Of a DNA stretch of 18,490 bases, positions 16,537 through 18,490 are shown in pieces. A program made the translations under genes and the position numbers. This stretch comes from Gryganskiella cystojenkinii (Eukaryota > Mortierellomycota > Mortierellomycetes > Mortierellales > Mortierellaceae). Location of the stretch: assembly GCA_015852425.1 (NCBI GenBank), contig JAAAIG010000629.1, positions 4,784-23,273 on the forward strand, given 5' to 3'. Under the pieces are notes generated by a model that was not told where the DNA came from, did no database searches, and saw only the letters and a program-made list of their open reading frames with translations. The stretch's first letter is position 1, and every line of letters begins with the position of its first letter.

Positions 16537-18490
16537 CAACAACTCGACCATCTTTCGGAATCTCTGTTGATAGAGTCAAATGCGCCTGAGACGTCGTCGG
16601 TGCCGTCGGTAGGTAGCCCAGGGTCGGTGAGGATCCACTTCATTGACGATAATGAGTTCTTGCGCAAAGCAAAGCTTATCTTACAGAATGAGCCTTTGGA
16701 CAATGAGCTTCAACGCCGGCTTGAACAAGTCCTTCTCGACAAAGATGGTGCGCTGCCTCACAACCAAAATATCAATATCACGACCAAGGCCATACTCGAT
16801 TATGGACTCGTTACAAGGGATATCACGGTGGTGCACTCGGACACCACGTTGTCGGGAATGATTGCGGCTGTGATGAACCGCAATCAGACAGCAAACTTCC
16901 GGATAAAAGTCAACGACAAAGATATCTTGCTACCACCGTCACGACTACTCCTTCGACGGATCGCGGTTGCCCTCAATGTTTCAATCATCATGCCTTCCAC
17001 CCGAGCAAAAACTCTGGTCTTTCGTTCCGAAGATCCCCTCTGCTTTGTCGGCCTTTTGCACGTCGGCAACTCCTTCGAGGAGGTCTCAACATATACGCCT
17101 TTGACGCTCTCTAAGACCCCACCAATTCGACCACAATCACATTCACTTCAACTCCGGCTAGCAGCACCTGAGGTGGAGGCTGTCCAACTTGCTGTTTACC
17201 GCAACAGTGCTCGAGCCCAAAAGCAACATTCTTCGCTTAAGCATCTTGATCTAAACAAGGCCCTCGAGTTCTTTGAAGAAGAGTGGTATGTCACTCCAAA
17301 GTGTTATTTACGGATTTTTTCATATTTTTTTTTATTTGTTTTCTAATCATCACAAGAACTACCGTCATTCAATCGTTTCTGTATAGCAAACGGATCATAA
17401 AGACCGACATCATCAAGAGCATCACTAAACTTCTTCCGAGGTATAGTGAAGTTCAAGATGAACAGAGTCGGCTGTCTATAGTTACAAAAGGCTACGACAA
17501 GGCGAAATCAGAGGTTACCCGACGTTCAAACAACAAAACTCCACCAAGAGGGTCGGTCGCAGTCATGACACGCCGATTAGAGGGATTTCATGCGATGGAG
17601 AAGAACTCGATTTTGGAAATGTCCTTGACCCACAAAATGCGAGACTCAAGTGGGTTTAGTGCTGCAGCCACTTTTACCCGCCTAGTCGAGACAAATTTTG
17701 ATAACATTTGGCAAGAGCAAATGACCGCCGCACTTTCCGTTCCCGCAGACAACCACGGCAGCCAGCCTACCAATAATCAGAGCTCTGTGAACGAGAATGC
17801 ATCCAAGCCTGAGTACCGCACCTGCGAGTTACCCTTGAGTCGTATACTTCGCCAAGATTTTACGGAAGCGGATATTGAGCATATCCACAGCCTTTTCAAG
17901 TCCAGCCAGGAGAATTTGTCTGCGCATATGGATCAGATCAATATAGGGATTTTAAAGGCTTACACCGAGGTGGGAACCTCATTTTGACGCCATGGTATTT
18001 TATTTTTCCATGACCAGGACGGTTCTAACAGCTTTTCTATATTCTTATTAACTTTCTTCTTAGATCTACCAAGGCCTTTTGCATCCATCCAACTCTGTCA
18101 CAGAGTCCCTCGACATCAACATGTTTCTTCCGGCGACGTTTACGATTCGCGACCAGGAGCTACTGGCAAATCCCAAAGTGAACATTGTCAGGACCAACAT
18201 CGAGTTCTTGAAGGCTATCAATGAAGCCTGCAAAACGAAGGACGAGGCCACAGACGACGATACTGAAAATAGACTTGGGGAGGATACCGATGGCGACGCC
18301 ACAACTGACCCCAGAGTCAAGCCCAAAGCCAACAGGCGCGCAGCTTCCAAGGTGGTCAAAAACAAAGAAGAAGCAGTCGAGAGAGCGATCGAACAGGGCA
18401 AGAAAATGACGAAAGAGAAAGAGGCGTATTCTGAACGAGTCAAAGGCGACATCAAGCAACTTTTTTCTCAGGACTGTATCCAATACCTTG
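16537..18490 (+). CDS. Unrecognised multi-exon protein, central part, truncated by window end
   Basis: This is the intact downstream part of the gene broken above. I read it as join(16537..17285, 17387..17969, 18064..18490), continuing past the edge. The frame closes across both introns: 101 nt (GTATGT...TATAG) and 94 nt (donor GTGGGA, acceptor TTCTTAG with TTAAC upstream). The first in-frame ATG is at 16858, too late to be the natural start; the protein-like sequence clearly begins earlier, through the TAA. Exon 1 contains SVRIHFIDDNEFLRKAKLIL and a segment at 16921-17096 (LLRRIAVALNVSIIM ... FVGLLHVGNSFEEV). Its layout vaguely recalls the C-terminal half of OTU-type cysteine protease folds, but no catalytic His is where I would expect one, so this is only an impression. 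Exon 3 is Lys/Glu-rich and probably helical (KEEAVERAIEQGKKMTKEKE). Length and style suggest a lineage-specific or element-associated family; function unknown. Confidence 0.55.

Overview
This is fungal nuclear DNA, most likely from an early-diverging filamentous fungus; I lean towards Mortierellomycotina/Mucoromycota. That lineage call is inference from general character. The coding genes carry GT-AG spliceosomal introns of roughly 90-420 nt, some with visible TAAC-type branch points. Promoters and leaders are pyrimidine-rich, several genes have TATA boxes, and AATAAA signals lie downstream of stops. There is a eukaryotic ribosomal protein eS19 gene and a fungal PacC/Rim101 pH regulator. I see no rRNA, tRNA, CRISPR array or prokaryotic operon.

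Layout: 1-642 (minus) is the 5' end of a multidrug-type MFS transporter that runs off the left edge. 643-2002 is a gene-free stretch between divergent promoters. 2003-3270 (plus) is a four-exon gene for small-subunit ribosomal protein eS19; its second intron holds a hairpin that looks like half of an H/ACA snoRNA. 3849-8767 is an accessory block of four intronless genes (3849-4067 minus, 5358-5561 minus, 6380-6586 minus, 8537-8767 plus). They encode 67-76 residue paralogues sharing an N-terminal MxFFK...KNKTASA...TPRTS motif and, in a looser form, a short C-terminal helix. Between them are gene-poor spacers of 0.8-1.9 kb. 10563-13747 (plus) is a four-exon, 856-residue PacC/Rim101-type zinc-finger factor preceded by a 1.8 kb upstream region. 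13748-15863 holds no gene I can support. 15864-18490 (plus) is an unrecognised, large, multi-exon coding region whose 5' third is broken by frameshifts and two in-frame stops; it runs off the right edge.

The most interesting part is the small-protein block. Three of the four genes share a 3' UTR element, CTAGCATT, 43-51 nt before AATAAA. The two closest paralogues (outermost, opposite strands) share about 90-100 nt of 3' UTR in conserved blocks. One member has four PacC-type GCCARG hexamers within 74 bp just upstream of its TATA box, and another has one 10 bp upstream of its TATA box. The pacC upstream region itself carries five GCCAAG hexamers, including an inverted pair. A testable reading is that a short, highly expressed, possibly phosphorylated protein family sits next to, and may respond to, the pH regulator. 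Co-localisation alone does not prove that.
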